A stretch of DNA of 64,000 bases. Origin: Cognatishimia sp. SS12 (lineage in GTDB: Bacteria > Pseudomonadota > Alphaproteobacteria > Rhodobacterales > Rhodobacteraceae). Below, one piece after another: positions 37,989 to 47,317 of this stretch. Location: contig NZ_JAQNCZ010000002.1 of NCBI RefSeq assembly GCF_028369055.1, forward strand, positions 1 to 64,000, in the 5' to 3' direction. The translations under genes were made by a program, and so were the position numbers. Each line of letters starts with the position of its first letter. Positions within the stretch are counted from its first letter, which is position 1. Below the pieces are notes generated by a model that saw only the letters and a program-made list of their open reading frames with translations, had not been told where the DNA came from and ran no database searches.

Positions 37989-38792
37989 TTACTCTGCATA
38001 AGGATCGTCATATGGATCTAGATAGGTCGCCTCTGACGATCCGCCAAGTTCAAACCTGCGATTTTGCAAATAAAGAATGCGGGCCTGCGCATAGCTGTCA
38101 GCACTTTCATAGAGCACGGAATCGATAGTGCCCCGCAACTCATAGCGTTGCCCCATGCGGTCAGCGACATTTGCCACCGTGCCGATATATTTTTCCGGGC
38201 GCGGCAGAATGACAGAAACCGGATCCAGCGTGAAATCCAGAATGGTCCCGATGGTGTCGCGCTCTGTCGAGGGGCCAAGGAGCGGCAGCTCAACATAGGC
38301 ACCTTCTTTCATGCCCCAAACATGAAACGTCTCGCCAAAATCGGTCTCGCGACGCGGCACATGAACTGCGGTGGCCGGATCGCCGATGCCGCCAAGGCCG
38401 AACACCGTGTTGAACACCAACCGAAAGCTATTGGCCCCCGCGCCCTTCAGGTCGCCCTGCAACAGGTTGTTCACGATATCGGCAGGCAGCGAAAGGTGAT
38501 CGGAAAAGTTGGAAACCAAAAGGCGCGCATCTTCGTGCACGACCGTGCCATAGCCGTTGGAAACCGGCCTAAAGACAATCTTATCAACTTTACGGTTGAA
38601 TTCATGGACCTTCCGATTCGACGCCTCTTGCGGGTCATAAATCGCGTCGGAGGACACAGATCCATCGTTTGCTGCACAGGCAGCAACCATCAGACAAGAA
38701 AGCGAAATAGCGATTGCACGACCGAAAGATGTCAGCCGGGCGCGGAAAAATGGCAGCACGGTAATTCTCAATTTAAGACTGTTGGTCCCCAT
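37989..38792 (-). CDS. mlaA: Outer-membrane lipid asymmetry lipoprotein MlaA (VacJ)
   Basis: A 267-residue lipoprotein with lipobox VAAC near residue 39. It removes phospholipid from the outer leaflet. MlaA features include [62 protein letters not shown] and LGPSTERDTIG. The extended N-terminus of about 38 residues before the lipid Cys is a little long. It is first in the mlaA-mlaC pair and divergent from the type I secretion genes. Confidence 0.94.
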   Translation of the reverse strand: MGTNSLKLRITVLPFFRARLTSFGRAIAISLSCLMVAACAANDGSVSSDAIYDPQEASNRKVHEFNRKVDKIVFRPVSNGYGTVVHEDARLLVSNFSDHLSLPADIVNNLLQGDLKGAGANSFRLVFNTVFGLGGIGDPATAVHVPRRETDFGETFHVWGMKEGAYVELPLLGPSTERDTIGTILDFTLDPVSVILPRPEKYIGTVANVADRMGQRYELRGTIDSVLYESADSYAQARILYLQNRRFELGGSSEATYLDPYDDPYAE

Positions 38793-38914
38793 TTAGTTTA
38801 CAGCGAGGGCCCGGGTACACCCAGCTTAGTTTTCATCACGGCGATGTTGCAATGCAGTAACAGGCACTTTCCCGCCAAATAATTGCACAAATGCTCAGAA
38901 ATTCGAAAGGCGGC

Positions 38915-40648
38915 ATGACAGAGACAGCCTCATCATCTGGCAAGAAGGAATTGCAGAGCGCGCTCAGGCGCTATCGTGTGTATGTCTGGGCTGTCGCATT
39001 GTTCAGCGCGGTGGCGAATCTGCTGATGCTGACAGGGCCGCTGTACATGCTGCAGGTCTATGATCGTGTGCTCAGCAGTGGATCAGTTGAAACCCTCGTT
39101 GGCCTGACCCTGATTGTTGTGTTTCTCTACGTGATGATGGGCGCGCTGGACTATCTGCGTGGCCGGATCTTGGCCCGCGTGGCCGCGCGGCTTCAGACTC
39201 AGGTTGAGCAGCGCGTATTTCACGCCGCCCTTGCGCCCGCGCCACAGGGAAAACGGGCACAGGGCGATACGGCGCTTGCGGACTTAGAGGCGATCACCCG
39301 ATTTCTCAGCTCCCCGGCCTGCATTGCGATTCTGGATCTGCCCTGGACACCAATTTTCCTGGCAGGGATTTCATTTTTTCACCCGCTGCTTGGCCTGCTG
39401 GCGCTCTGCGGCGGCGGCGTTTTGGTCTTATTCGCCATCCTGAACCAGATATTGACGCGCGGTCCAGCGGCAGAGGCGAGCCAAAGAACGCAACACGCCA
39501 CCGCCCTGGCCGAACAGCAACGCAGCGAAGCTGAAATGCTGCGCAATCTGGGCATGCAAGCCAATGCTTTTGAACGGTGGCGACAGGCCCGGCAGAACGC
39601 CCGATCCGCAGACAGGCGCGCCTCTGACATGGGCGCGCGGTTTAATGCGCTTATCAAGGTCTGCCGCCTGATCCTGCAATCCGCGATGCTGGGACTTGGG
39701 GCCTATCTGGTCCTGCACGGCCAATTTTCTGCGGGTGCCATGATCGCAGGGTCGATCCTGCTGGGGCGTGCCTTGGCCCCGGTCGAGGCACTGATTGCCA
39801 ATTGGCAAGTTTTGCAGCGGGCGCAGTCCGGCTGGGCGTCTTTGGCCCGTCTGTTGTCCCAACATCCGCCGCCTCGCAGGCCCATCGATCTGCCCAAACC
39901 CGGCGCAAATCTTGTGGTGGACGGGCTGACCATTGTGCCACCCGGCCAGACGCGCCCGACGCTTCGGTTGATTTCTTTTTCAATCACGCCGGGTCAGGCC
40001 GTGGGCGTCATTGGCCCTTCGGCCGCCGGGAAATCGACTCTGGCGCGGGCGATTACCGCCAACTGGGCCCCGGTGAGCGGCACGATACGGCTTGGCGGCG
40101 CTGCCCTTGATCAATACGCGCCCGAGGCGCTTAGCGAATATATCGGCTATCTGCCGCAGCGCGTTCAGCTCTTTGATGGCACCATCGCCGAGAATATCGC
40201 GCGCCTGTCCCCTGAAGCCGACGCCACCCGCGTCGTTGCCGCGGCAAAGCGGGCCGATGCCCATGACATGATTGTCGGTCTGCCGCACGGGTATGACACG
40301 CAGATCGACGCTGGGCGCGAGGCGCTTTCGGGCGGGCAGATCCAACGCATTGCCCTGGCGCGTGCGCTTTATTCCGAACCGCTCCTGGTGGTGCTGGATG
40401 AGCCGAATTCAAACCTCGACCACCCCGGGGCCGAGGCGCTGAACGCTGCGATCCGTGCGCTCAAGGCCGCGGGCCGCGCGGTGCTGATCATGGCGCATCG
40501 TCCCGCCGCCATTCGCGAATGCGATATGCTGATGCTACTGGATGGCGGCACCATGAAATCCTTTGGGCCGCGCGATACTGTCCTGCGTAATGTCGTCAGC
40601 AACCATACCGATGTGCAGCCCAATCAGGCCACGGGGCTCGCCGGCTGA
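38915..40648 (+). CDS. Type I secretion ABC transporter (permease/ATPase, PrtD type)
   Basis: A 577-residue exporter half-transporter from the ATG at 38915, preceded by AAAGG; an ATG at 38891 lacks a ribosome-binding site. The N-terminal membrane domain has about six helices and no peptidase C39 part, as in PrtD-type exporters of proteases or RTX-like proteins. The ATPase has Walker A GPSAAGKST, signature LSGGQIQRIALARAL and Walker B LLVVLDEPNSNLD. It overlaps the fusion-protein gene by one base. No secreted cargo or TolC-type gene is nearby. Confidence 0.92.
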   Translation: MTETASSSGKKELQSALRRYRVYVWAVALFSAVANLLMLTGPLYMLQVYDRVLSSGSVETLVGLTLIVVFLYVMMGALDYLRGRILARVAARLQTQVEQRVFHAALAPAPQGKRAQGDTALADLEAITRFLSSPACIAILDLPWTPIFLAGISFFHPLLGLLALCGGGVLVLFAILNQILTRGPAAEASQRTQHATALAEQQRSEAEMLRNLGMQANAFERWRQARQNARSADRRASDMGARFNALIKVCRLILQSAMLGLGAYLVLHGQFSAGAMIAGSILLGRALAPVEALIANWQVLQRAQSGWASLARLLSQHPPPRRPIDLPKPGANLVVDGLTIVPPGQTRPTLRLISFSITPGQAVGVIGPSAAGKSTLARAITANWAPVSGTIRLGGAALDQYAPEALSEYIGYLPQRVQLFDGTIAENIARLSPEADATRVVAAAKRADAHDMIVGLPHGYDTQIDAGREALSGGQIQRIALARALYSEPLLVVLDEPNSNLDHPGAEALNAAIRALKAAGRAVLIMAHRPAAIRECDMLMLLDGGTMKSFGPRDTVLRNVVSNHTDVQPNQATGLAG

Positions 40649-41952
40649 TGGCGCGGCGCGAGGCAGATCATATGCCACGTTTGGTGATCATGGGCCTTGT
40701 CCTGATCTGGGTGATGATCGGCGGCTTTGGGCTCTGGGCGGCCCAAACGCAGCTTGCCGCCGCCATCATCGCCGAAGGCACGTTGACCAGTTCGGCGGCG
40801 CGGCAGCTTGTTCAGCACCCCCAAGGCGGGCAAATTGCCGAATTGCGCATCGCCGAAGGGGATACAGTGCGCGCCGGGCAGCCCTTGCTGATCCTGCGTG
40901 GGCAGCGGCTCGCATCAGAGGTCAGCGTCATGGAGGGCCAGTTGTTTGAGCTTCTGGCGCGCCGCGCGCGGCTGGAAGCAGAGCGCGATGGGCTCAGCGC
41001 CCCGGTCTTTGCGCCCCGCTTGCTGCGCCGGGCGGCAACCCACCCCGACATTGACGAACTCATCAAAGGGCAAGCGCGGCTGTTCACTGCGCGCCGGGAC
41101 AGTCTGCGCCAGACGCATATGCAGCTCACGCTCAAATTGGCCCAGATCGATGACCGCATGGCGGGCCTCACGGCACAGGAAACGGCACTTGATCGGCAAT
41201 TCAACCTCATCAGCAAGGAACGGGCCTCGCAGAAAACCTTGCTGGAGCGCGGGCTGACACAGGCGGCACGGGTGCTGGCGCTGGAGCGTGAAGAGGCGCG
41301 CCTGGCCGGGCAGCGCGGCGAATTGCGCGCCGTCCGCGCGCAGGCCAAAGGACAATCCCGCGAAATCACCCTCGAAAGAGAACGTGCAACCGCCGCCTAT
41401 CGAGAAGAGGCAATCACCACGCTGCGCGACCTGCAATACCGCGAGATCGAATTGACCGAACGCTTGTCCGATCTGCAAGATCGCGCGGGCGACAAAATCA
41501 TCCGCGCGCCTGTTTCGGGCGTGGTACATGACCTGGCAGTGCACTCGGTGGGCGCTGTGATCCGCCCTGCCGACATCTTGATGGCCATTGTACCGCAAAA
41601 CAAGCTGACCCTCGTCACCGTAAAACTCCCCCCCGCGCAGGCGGACCAGGCCTATGCTGGGCAACAGGTGGATGTCGTTTTTCCGGGCCTGGACCAGCGG
41701 CAAACATCCAAAATGACCGGAGAGGTCACGCGCATCTCTGCTGATGTGTTGGAGGATGCCCGCAGCGGCCAGCCCTATTACAGTGCCGAAATACGGCTGT
41801 CGGAGGCCGCGCTCGACGCCCTTCCCAGCGACGTTGCCCTGCGCCCCGGCATGCCGGTGCAAAGCTTTTTGAGGATCAAAGAGCGCTCCGCCCTGGCCTA
41901 TCTGCTGGAACCCTTCACCAGCTATTTCGAAACAGCGTTTCGGGAAAACTAA
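40648..41952 (+). CDS. Type I secretion membrane fusion protein (HlyD/PrtE family)
   Basis: A 434-residue periplasmic adaptor with one N-terminal membrane helix (LVIMGLVLIWVMIGGFGLWAA). A beta-barrel/lipoyl segment follows, then long coiled-coil arms (about residues 90-280), and the second lipoyl half near IRAPVSGVVHDLAVHSVGAVI, typical of HlyD. The ATG at 40648 overlaps the ABC gene; an ATG at 40672 with GAGG upstream is equally possible. It works with the preceding ABC protein and an outer-membrane TolC encoded elsewhere. Confidence 0.92.
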   Translation: MARREADHMPRLVIMGLVLIWVMIGGFGLWAAQTQLAAAIIAEGTLTSSAARQLVQHPQGGQIAELRIAEGDTVRAGQPLLILRGQRLASEVSVMEGQLFELLARRARLEAERDGLSAPVFAPRLLRRAATHPDIDELIKGQARLFTARRDSLRQTHMQLTLKLAQIDDRMAGLTAQETALDRQFNLISKERASQKTLLERGLTQAARVLALEREEARLAGQRGELRAVRAQAKGQSREITLERERATAAYREEAITTLRDLQYREIELTERLSDLQDRAGDKIIRAPVSGVVHDLAVHSVGAVIRPADILMAIVPQNKLTLVTVKLPPAQADQAYAGQQVDVVFPGLDQRQTSKMTGEVTRISADVLEDARSGQPYYSAEIRLSEAALDALPSDVALRPGMPVQSFLRIKERSALAYLLEPFTSYFETAFREN

Positions 41953-42027
41953 GGTCGGTGACGTTTCGCCCTTCTCATTCATTTCGGCCCGCACTAGCCT
42001 GCGCGCAATTGCGAAGGAGAGTTCAAC

Positions 42028-42489
42028 ATGAGCGGTTTTGAAACCAAATTGGCCGAAATGGGCATCACCCTGCCTGACGCGCCTGCGCCTGCTGCCAACT
42101 ATGTGCCCTATGTTCAGGTCGGTGACTTGGTGCATGTCTCTGGGCAGATTCCCGTGACCGCTAATGGCATGATCATCGGCAAACTCGGTGACACGATGGA
42201 TACCGAAGCAGGCGCAGAAGCAGCAAAAACCTGCGCCATTGCGCTGCTCGCGCAGGTCAAGGCGGCCTGCGGCGGCGATCTAGATCGACTGGTGCGCGTG
42301 GTCAAACTGGTCGGCTTTGTCAATTCGACCCCCGCATTTGGCGATCAGCCCAAGGTCATCAACGGCGCATCCGATTTCCTGGCCGAAGCGTTGGGCGACG
42401 CAGGGCGGCACGCCCGATCTGCCGTCTCCGCGGCCGCGCTGCCTTTTGGGGTCGCTGTGGAAATCGAAGGCATTTTCCAGATCAAATGA
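42028..42489 (+). CDS. RidA family enamine/imine deaminase-like protein
   Basis: A 153-residue YjgF/YER057c/UK114-type protein of the longer subgroup. Visible features: APAPAANYVPYVQVGDLVHVSGQIPV, a central VKLVGFVNSTPAFGDQPKVINGAS, and the C-terminal GRHARSAVSAAALPFGVAVEIEGIF with the conserved Arg. RidA clears reactive enamines made by PLP enzymes. The gene overlaps the phosphodiesterase gene as ATGA. Confidence 0.93.
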   Translation: MSGFETKLAEMGITLPDAPAPAANYVPYVQVGDLVHVSGQIPVTANGMIIGKLGDTMDTEAGAEAAKTCAIALLAQVKAACGGDLDRLVRVVKLVGFVNSTPAFGDQPKVINGASDFLAEALGDAGRHARSAVSAAALPFGVAVEIEGIFQIK

Positions 42490-43253
42490 CCCAGCTCGAT
42501 CCCGGGTTTCTCAAACATCCCATCGCGCATCGCGCGCTGCATGATGTGTCAGACGGGCGGCCAGAAAACAGTCGCGCGGCGATCCGCGCGGCCATCGCCG
42601 CAGGTTACGGCATCGAAATCGATCTGCAGCCCGCGCAGGATGGCACGCCGATGGTGTTTCATGACTATGGGCTGGAGCGGCTGGCGCAGGGCACCGGCCG
42701 CATTCGCAACACCACCGTGGCAGACCTCAGCACCATCCGGCTCAAAGGGGGCGATGAAACAATCCCCACACTTGCCGAGGTGCTGACACTGGTGGATGGG
42801 CAGGTGCCGCTGCTGATCGAGTTCAAGGACCAGGACGGGCAGATGGGCCCGAACGTGGGCGATCTGGAAACCAAGGCTGCGGAGGTGTTGCGGGAGTATT
42901 CTGGCCCGCTTGCGGTGATGTCATTTAACCCGCATTCGGTTGCGAAACTCGCCGAGGTGCTGCCCGATGTACCGCGTGGCCTTGTGACCAGCGCCTATGA
43001 TCCGGCAAATTGGTCCCCCCTGCCCGCTACGGTCTGCACCCGTTTGCGCGCCATCCCGGATTATGAGGCCGTTGGCGCATGTTTCATCAGCCATGAGGTC
43101 GCCGATCTGGCCCGGCCGCGTGTGGCTGCGCTGAAAGCGGCCGGGGCGCATATCCTGTGCTGGACCGTCAAAAGCCCCGAAAACGAGGCAGAAGCGCGCA
43201 AGATTGCAGAAAACATCACCTTTGAACAATATCTTGCCGCCCATCCGGCTTGA
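42486..43253 (+). CDS. Glycerophosphodiester phosphodiesterase
   Basis: A 255-residue cytoplasmic GDPD-domain enzyme that splits glycerophosphodiesters to glycerol-3-phosphate and alcohol. The signature starts IAHRALHDVSDGRPENSRAAIRAAI, with the metal-binding Glu-Asp in EIDLQPAQDGTPMVFHDYGLERL. No signal peptide is present. It sits in a chain of overlapping genes: RidA, GDPD and a FemAB/GNAT-like gene. Confidence 0.93.
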   Translation: MTQLDPGFLKHPIAHRALHDVSDGRPENSRAAIRAAIAAGYGIEIDLQPAQDGTPMVFHDYGLERLAQGTGRIRNTTVADLSTIRLKGGDETIPTLAEVLTLVDGQVPLLIEFKDQDGQMGPNVGDLETKAAEVLREYSGPLAVMSFNPHSVAKLAEVLPDVPRGLVTSAYDPANWSPLPATVCTRLRAIPDYEAVGACFISHEVADLARPRVAALKAAGAHILCWTVKSPENEAEARKIAENITFEQYLAAHPA

Positions 43254-43297
43254 TTAAGCAAGCGGCGGGGCCAACTATGGAATGGCAGGGGGCAGAC

Positions 43298-44485
43298 ATG
43301 CGCGATACCGCCATCACCATTGAGGTTCATCCAAGCCTGAAAGGCATTCCGGCGAGCGATTGGGATGCCTGCGCAGACCCGGCGGCGCGCGCCGGACAGC
43401 GCCCGCTTGATCCCTTTACCACCCACCGCTTTCTGCTGGCGCTGGAAGACAGCGGGTCGGTTGGTCCGGGCACGGGCTGGCAGCCGCAATATCTTGCGGC
43501 GTATACCGAGCATCAGCTGATCGCCTGCGCACCGCTTTATGCCAAGGGTCACAGCCAGGGCGAATATATCTTTGATCATAACTGGGCCCATGCCTATGAG
43601 AACGCCGGCGGGCGCTATTATCCGAAGCTGCAGATTGCTGTCCCCTTTACCCCGGCCACCGGGCGGCGCTTTCTGGTCAGGCCGGGCTTTGAAGACATCG
43701 GAATGGCAGCATTGATGCAAGGCGCGGTCGAGATCGCGAACCGAAATCAGCTCAGCTCGTTGCATGCAACGTTTTGCACCGCCGCCGAGGTCGAGACCGG
43801 CGCATCGCTGGGGCTCATGCATCGCCGGGGCCAGCAATTTCACTGGACCAATGCCGACTATCCAAATTTTGATGCGTTCCTCGCCAGCCTCAATTCGCGC
43901 AAACGCAAAACCATCCGCAAAGAACGTGCACGGGCGCAGCGCTTTGGTGGCGAGCTGCGGCACTATACCGGGGACCAAATTCAGCCGGAACATTGGGACG
44001 CCATCTGGACGTTCTATCAGGACACCGGCAGCCGAAAATGGGGATCACCCTATCTGACGCGGGCGTTCTTTGACATCATGCATGAGACCATGCGCGATGA
44101 CATCCTGCTGGTTCTGGCAGAACGTCACGGCAGCCCTATCGCCGGGGCCATGAATTTCATCGGGCGTGACACGTTGTTTGGTCGCTATTGGGGCTGTATC
44201 GAACATCATGACTGCCTGCATTTCGAAGTCTGCTATTATCAGGCGATGGACTGGGCGATTGCCCATGGGCTTGCCAAGGTGGAGGCCGGCGCGCAGGGCG
44301 AACACAAACTAGCGCGCGGCTATTTGCCTGCAGAAACCCACTCATTGCATTGGATCGCTGATCCGGGATTTGCCGAAGCCATTGACAGATATCTGGTCGC
44401 AGAGCGGGAGGCCGTCAGCGAAGAGATCGAAGTGATGACCCGCTTTGGGCCGTTTCGCAACGAACACCGGGAGGAACAGGAATGA
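43298..44485 (+). CDS. FemAB/GNAT-like protein (peptidoglycan-biosynthesis-related, DUF482 type)
   Basis: A 395-residue protein from the ATG at 43298, with GGGGG five bases upstream; ATG 43277 and TTG 43250 are other candidates. It has the domain order of the DUF482 family: an N-terminal segment [60 protein letters not shown], and [23 protein letters not shown] with [14 protein letters not shown] near the C-terminus. These proteins are annotated as possible GNAT-fold acyl transferases, but the substrate is unknown. Confidence 0.86.
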   Translation: MRDTAITIEVHPSLKGIPASDWDACADPAARAGQRPLDPFTTHRFLLALEDSGSVGPGTGWQPQYLAAYTEHQLIACAPLYAKGHSQGEYIFDHNWAHAYENAGGRYYPKLQIAVPFTPATGRRFLVRPGFEDIGMAALMQGAVEIANRNQLSSLHATFCTAAEVETGASLGLMHRRGQQFHWTNADYPNFDAFLASLNSRKRKTIRKERARAQRFGGELRHYTGDQIQPEHWDAIWTFYQDTGSRKWGSPYLTRAFFDIMHETMRDDILLVLAERHGSPIAGAMNFIGRDTLFGRYWGCIEHHDCLHFEVCYYQAMDWAIAHGLAKVEAGAQGEHKLARGYLPAETHSLHWIADPGFAEAIDRYLVAEREAVSEEIEVMTRFGPFRNEHREEQE

Positions 44486-44772
44486 CCGAAATTCTGAGCA
44501 CCGCAGCGCGCGACGCCATGCTTGGCCCGCTTTTGGACAGTGGCTGGTCTGTGCTGGAAGATCGGGATGCCATCAGCAAGACCTTCACGTTTGAGAACTT
44601 TGTTGAGGCCTTTGGCTGGATGACCCAAGCTGCGATCTGGGCCGAAAAGTGGAACCATCATCCAGAATGGTGCAACACCTACAACAAGGTCACGGTTGTG
44701 CTGACCACGCATGATGTGGGCGGGCTGTCCGCGCAGGATGTGAAACTGGCGCGCAAAATGAACAGCCTATGA
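44482..44772 (+). CDS. phhB: 4a-hydroxytetrahydrobiopterin dehydratase (pterin carbinolamine dehydratase)
   Basis: A 96-residue protein with the family signature [38 protein letters not shown] (the catalytic His-His pair and Trp are visible) and [16 protein letters not shown]. It recycles pterin for aromatic amino acid hydroxylases. It overlaps the preceding gene as ATGA. No phenylalanine hydroxylase is in the window, so it may have a moonlighting pterin role. Confidence 0.93.
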   Translation: MTEILSTAARDAMLGPLLDSGWSVLEDRDAISKTFTFENFVEAFGWMTQAAIWAEKWNHHPEWCNTYNKVTVVLTTHDVGGLSAQDVKLARKMNSL

Positions 44773-44774
44773 AA

Positions 44775-44795
44775 AACGGCGCATAACGCGCCGTT
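44775..44795. terminator. Stem-loop between the pterin dehydratase and peroxiredoxin genes
   Basis: AACGGCGC (44775-44782) pairs with GCGCCGTT (44788-44795) over an ATAAC loop. An A-run precedes it on the plus strand, which gives a T-run for the leftward peroxiredoxin transcript. It can act for both convergent genes. Confidence 0.65.
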
Positions 44796-44821
44796 AGTCT
44801 AAAGTCGTTTCTCTGGGCCCG

Positions 44822-45310
44822 TTAGAGCGCGGCAACCATCGAGTCGCCCGAAGAAATGTCGCAGGTGCCGGGGGTTTCTTCGGCTTCAATGGCTTTGACC
44901 ACACCGTCTTCGGCCACCAACGCATAGCGTTTTGAACGATCGTGAAAGCCAATGTCAGGGGCCGAAAAATTCATGCCTGCGGCTTTGGTGAACTCGCTTT
45001 TGACATCCGCCAACGACACAATGCCCGCGTCGTTTGCGCCGGTTTGCTTTTCCCAGGCGGCCACAACAAACGGATCATTGACCGACAGGCAGATGACTTC
45101 GTCCACGCCTTTGGCCTTCAGCGCATCCATATTGCGAATAAAGCTGGGCACATGCGCGGTCGAGCAGGTACCTGTAAAGGCCCCTGGCAGACCAAATAGC
45201 ACCACCTTGCGACCTGCGGTCAGGCTTGAGAGTGCCACGCTTTCCGGGCCATTTGCCCCAAGGCGTGAGAGGGTGGCGTCTGGCAATTTACCCCCGATAG
45301 TAATGGTCAC
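44822..45310 (-). CDS. Peroxiredoxin (Prx5 / hybrid type)
   Basis: A 162-residue thiol peroxidase that starts with GTG at 45310 (GGAG seven bases upstream); the open frame reads much further upstream but that part is not homologous to anything. The peroxidatic Cys is C49 in PGAFTGTCS, and a resolving Cys candidate is C150 in ETPGTCDIS. It is the family often annotated as glutaredoxin-dependent peroxiredoxin. Unlike some relatives it has no fused glutaredoxin domain. Confidence 0.94.
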   Translation of the reverse strand: MTITIGGKLPDATLSRLGANGPESVALSSLTAGRKVVLFGLPGAFTGTCSTAHVPSFIRNMDALKAKGVDEVICLSVNDPFVVAAWEKQTGANDAGIVSLADVKSEFTKAAGMNFSAPDIGFHDRSKRYALVAEDGVVKAIEAEETPGTCDISSGDSMVAAL

Positions 45311-45391
45311 TTGGCATCTCCTGTTTGCGTTACCTAGACCTCGGATATAGGGTCTGCGATCAAAGCGGCAAGGAAAAACATAGGGTAAGTC

Positions 45392-46597
45392 ATGACGCAT
45401 GTCATCGTGGTGGGGGCCGGGCAGGCCGGGGCATCCTGCGTTGCAAAGCTGCGCAACGACGGGTTTGACGGGCAGATCACATTGATCGGTGCCGAAACCG
45501 CGCTGCCTTATCAGCGCCCGCCGCTGTCCAAGGCCTATTTGCTGGGCGATATGGCGTTGGACCGGCTCTATCTCAGGCCGCGCTCTTTTTATGACGAACA
45601 GAATATCGATCTGCGCCTTGGCCAGACCGTGACGGACATCGACGCCGGGCAGCAGGTTCTGAGGGTGGGGGATGATACGCTGAACTATGATCACCTTGTG
45701 CTGACCACCGGATCAACGCCGCGCGCCTTGCCCGCCGCCATCGGTGGCGATCTGGAGGGCGTTTATACCGTCCGTGACCTAGCGGATGCCGATGCGATGG
45801 CACCGCAATTTCAGGCCGGAAAACACGCGCTGATTGTGGGCGGCGGTTACATTGGCCTCGAAGCGGCGGCGGTGGCCGCGCAAAAAGGGCTGGAGGTCAC
45901 ATTGGTTGAAATGGCACCGCGTATCCTGCAGCGTGTGGCGGCCAAAGAAACCTCAGACTATTTCCGCGCATTGCACCAAGCGCATGGGGTGACGATCTTG
46001 GAAAACACCGGACTTGCGCGGCTGACGGGCCCCGCACATGTCACCGCCGCAGAATTGAGTGACGGCCAAAAACTTGAGGTTGATTTTGTCATTGTGGGCG
46101 TCGGGATTGCCCCCAATACCGCGTTGGCCGAAGCCGCTGGCTGCGCGCTCAACAATGGCATTGCCACCGATGAATACGGTGCAACAAGTATCGCCAACAT
46201 CTGGGCCGCGGGCGATTGCGCCTCTTTCCCTTACCGGGGGCAGCGCATTCGCCTCGAAAGCGTACCAAATGCGATTGATCAGGCAGAATGTGTCGCGGCC
46301 AACATCATGGGCCACCAAAAATCCTATGTCGCCAAACCATGGTTCTGGTCCGATCAATATGACGTCAAACTGCAAATCGCGGGGCTTAATTCGGGGTATG
46401 ATCACGTCATCAGCCGACCCGGCGCGGGCAGCGCCTCTTTCTGGTATTACGCAGGCCCGCAGCTCTTGGCGGTCGATGCCATGAACGCCCCGCGCGATTA
46501 CATGATCGGCAAACGCCTGATCGAAGCGGGGAAATCGCCCGATCCGACCGTCCTTTCGGATCCGAACACGGACCTGAAAGCGCTGCTCAAAGCATGA
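45392..46597 (+). CDS. NAD(P)H:ferredoxin/rubredoxin-type reductase, FAD-dependent
   Basis: A 401-residue flavoprotein with the usual order: FAD motif VVGAGQAGASCVAKLR at the N-terminus, YQRPPLSKAYLLGD, the NAD(P) motif IVGGGYIGLEAAAVAA near residue 150, the ATG-like and WAAGDCASFPY motifs, and a C-terminal domain typical of ferredoxin reductases (Reductase_C). It is likely to pass electrons from NAD(P)H to a small ferredoxin, perhaps for a P450 or dioxygenase encoded elsewhere. It overlaps rsmD as ATGA. Confidence 0.92.
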   Translation: MTHVIVVGAGQAGASCVAKLRNDGFDGQITLIGAETALPYQRPPLSKAYLLGDMALDRLYLRPRSFYDEQNIDLRLGQTVTDIDAGQQVLRVGDDTLNYDHLVLTTGSTPRALPAAIGGDLEGVYTVRDLADADAMAPQFQAGKHALIVGGGYIGLEAAAVAAQKGLEVTLVEMAPRILQRVAAKETSDYFRALHQAHGVTILENTGLARLTGPAHVTAAELSDGQKLEVDFVIVGVGIAPNTALAEAAGCALNNGIATDEYGATSIANIWAAGDCASFPYRGQRIRLESVPNAIDQAECVAANIMGHQKSYVAKPWFWSDQYDVKLQIAGLNSGYDHVISRPGAGSASFWYYAGPQLLAVDAMNAPRDYMIGKRLIEAGKSPDPTVLSDPNTDLKALLKA

Positions 46598-47157
46598 GGA
46601 TCATCGCAGGTACATATCGCGGGGTTGCCCTGGCATCGCTCGGCAAAGGCGATGCAGGCGCGCATTTGCGCCCCACGACGGACCGCGTGCGCGAAAGCCT
46701 GTTTAACGTGCTTATGGGCGGCAAATTTGGCGACCCGATTTCGGATGCGCATGTGCTCGATCTTTTTGCGGGCACCGGTGCCTTGGGTCTTGAGGCGCTG
46801 TCGCGCGGTGCCGCCAGCGTCACATTTGTCGATGATGGCCGCAAATCCCAGAGCCTTCTGCGCCAGAACATCAAAATCACCCGCAGTCAGGCGCAGACCA
46901 CCCTGATTGCGCGCGATGCCAGACGGTTGCCTGTGCGCGATGGTGCGCCGTTTGATTTGGTGTTTCTTGACCCGCCCTATGGCAAAGGGTTGGGGCAAGC
47001 GGCGCTTGCCGTGCTGCGTGCGGGGGGCTGGCTCGCGCCCGAGGCTCTGATTGTTTTTGAAGAGAACGCACCGCAACTTGCGCCCGAGGGTTTCGCGCTT
47101 TTGGATCAGCGCAAATATGGCGATACCCACGTGACTTTTCTGGAAATGCACCGCTAA
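46594..47157 (+). CDS. rsmD: 16S rRNA (guanine966-N2)-methyltransferase RsmD
   Basis: SAM-dependent methyltransferase that modifies G966 of 16S rRNA, 187 residues. The N-terminus MRIIAGTYRG, the RPTTDRVRESLFNVL segment, the SAM motif LDLFAGTGALGLEALSRGA and the catalytic FLDPPYGKG are diagnostic. It overlaps the reductase gene by 4 bp. Confidence 0.96.
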   Translation: MRIIAGTYRGVALASLGKGDAGAHLRPTTDRVRESLFNVLMGGKFGDPISDAHVLDLFAGTGALGLEALSRGAASVTFVDDGRKSQSLLRQNIKITRSQAQTTLIARDARRLPVRDGAPFDLVFLDPPYGKGLGQAALAVLRAGGWLAPEALIVFEENAPQLAPEGFALLDQRKYGDTHVTFLEMHR

Positions 47158-47317
47158 CAGCGCTGTCGCGCCATCGTGATCACAAATCTGCTGTCATGTG
47201 CTACACTTAGCGCAGATCGCGGGCCGTCGGGTTGTGAGCGGACACGCACAAAAAGCATCGCTGTCTCAGCGGACACCTCGTCACAATGGCCTGCTTGTCC
47301 ATGACAAGGAGGAGAAC

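Noticed and set aside
44822-45310. Possible glutaredoxin fusion in the peroxiredoxin
   Set aside because: The protein ends at 162 residues, with no CPYC-type domain after it.
45311-45694. Upstream extension of the peroxiredoxin frame
   Set aside because: It is antisense to the start of the reductase gene and not part of the peroxiredoxin family; the GTG at 45310 fits length and ribosome-binding site.
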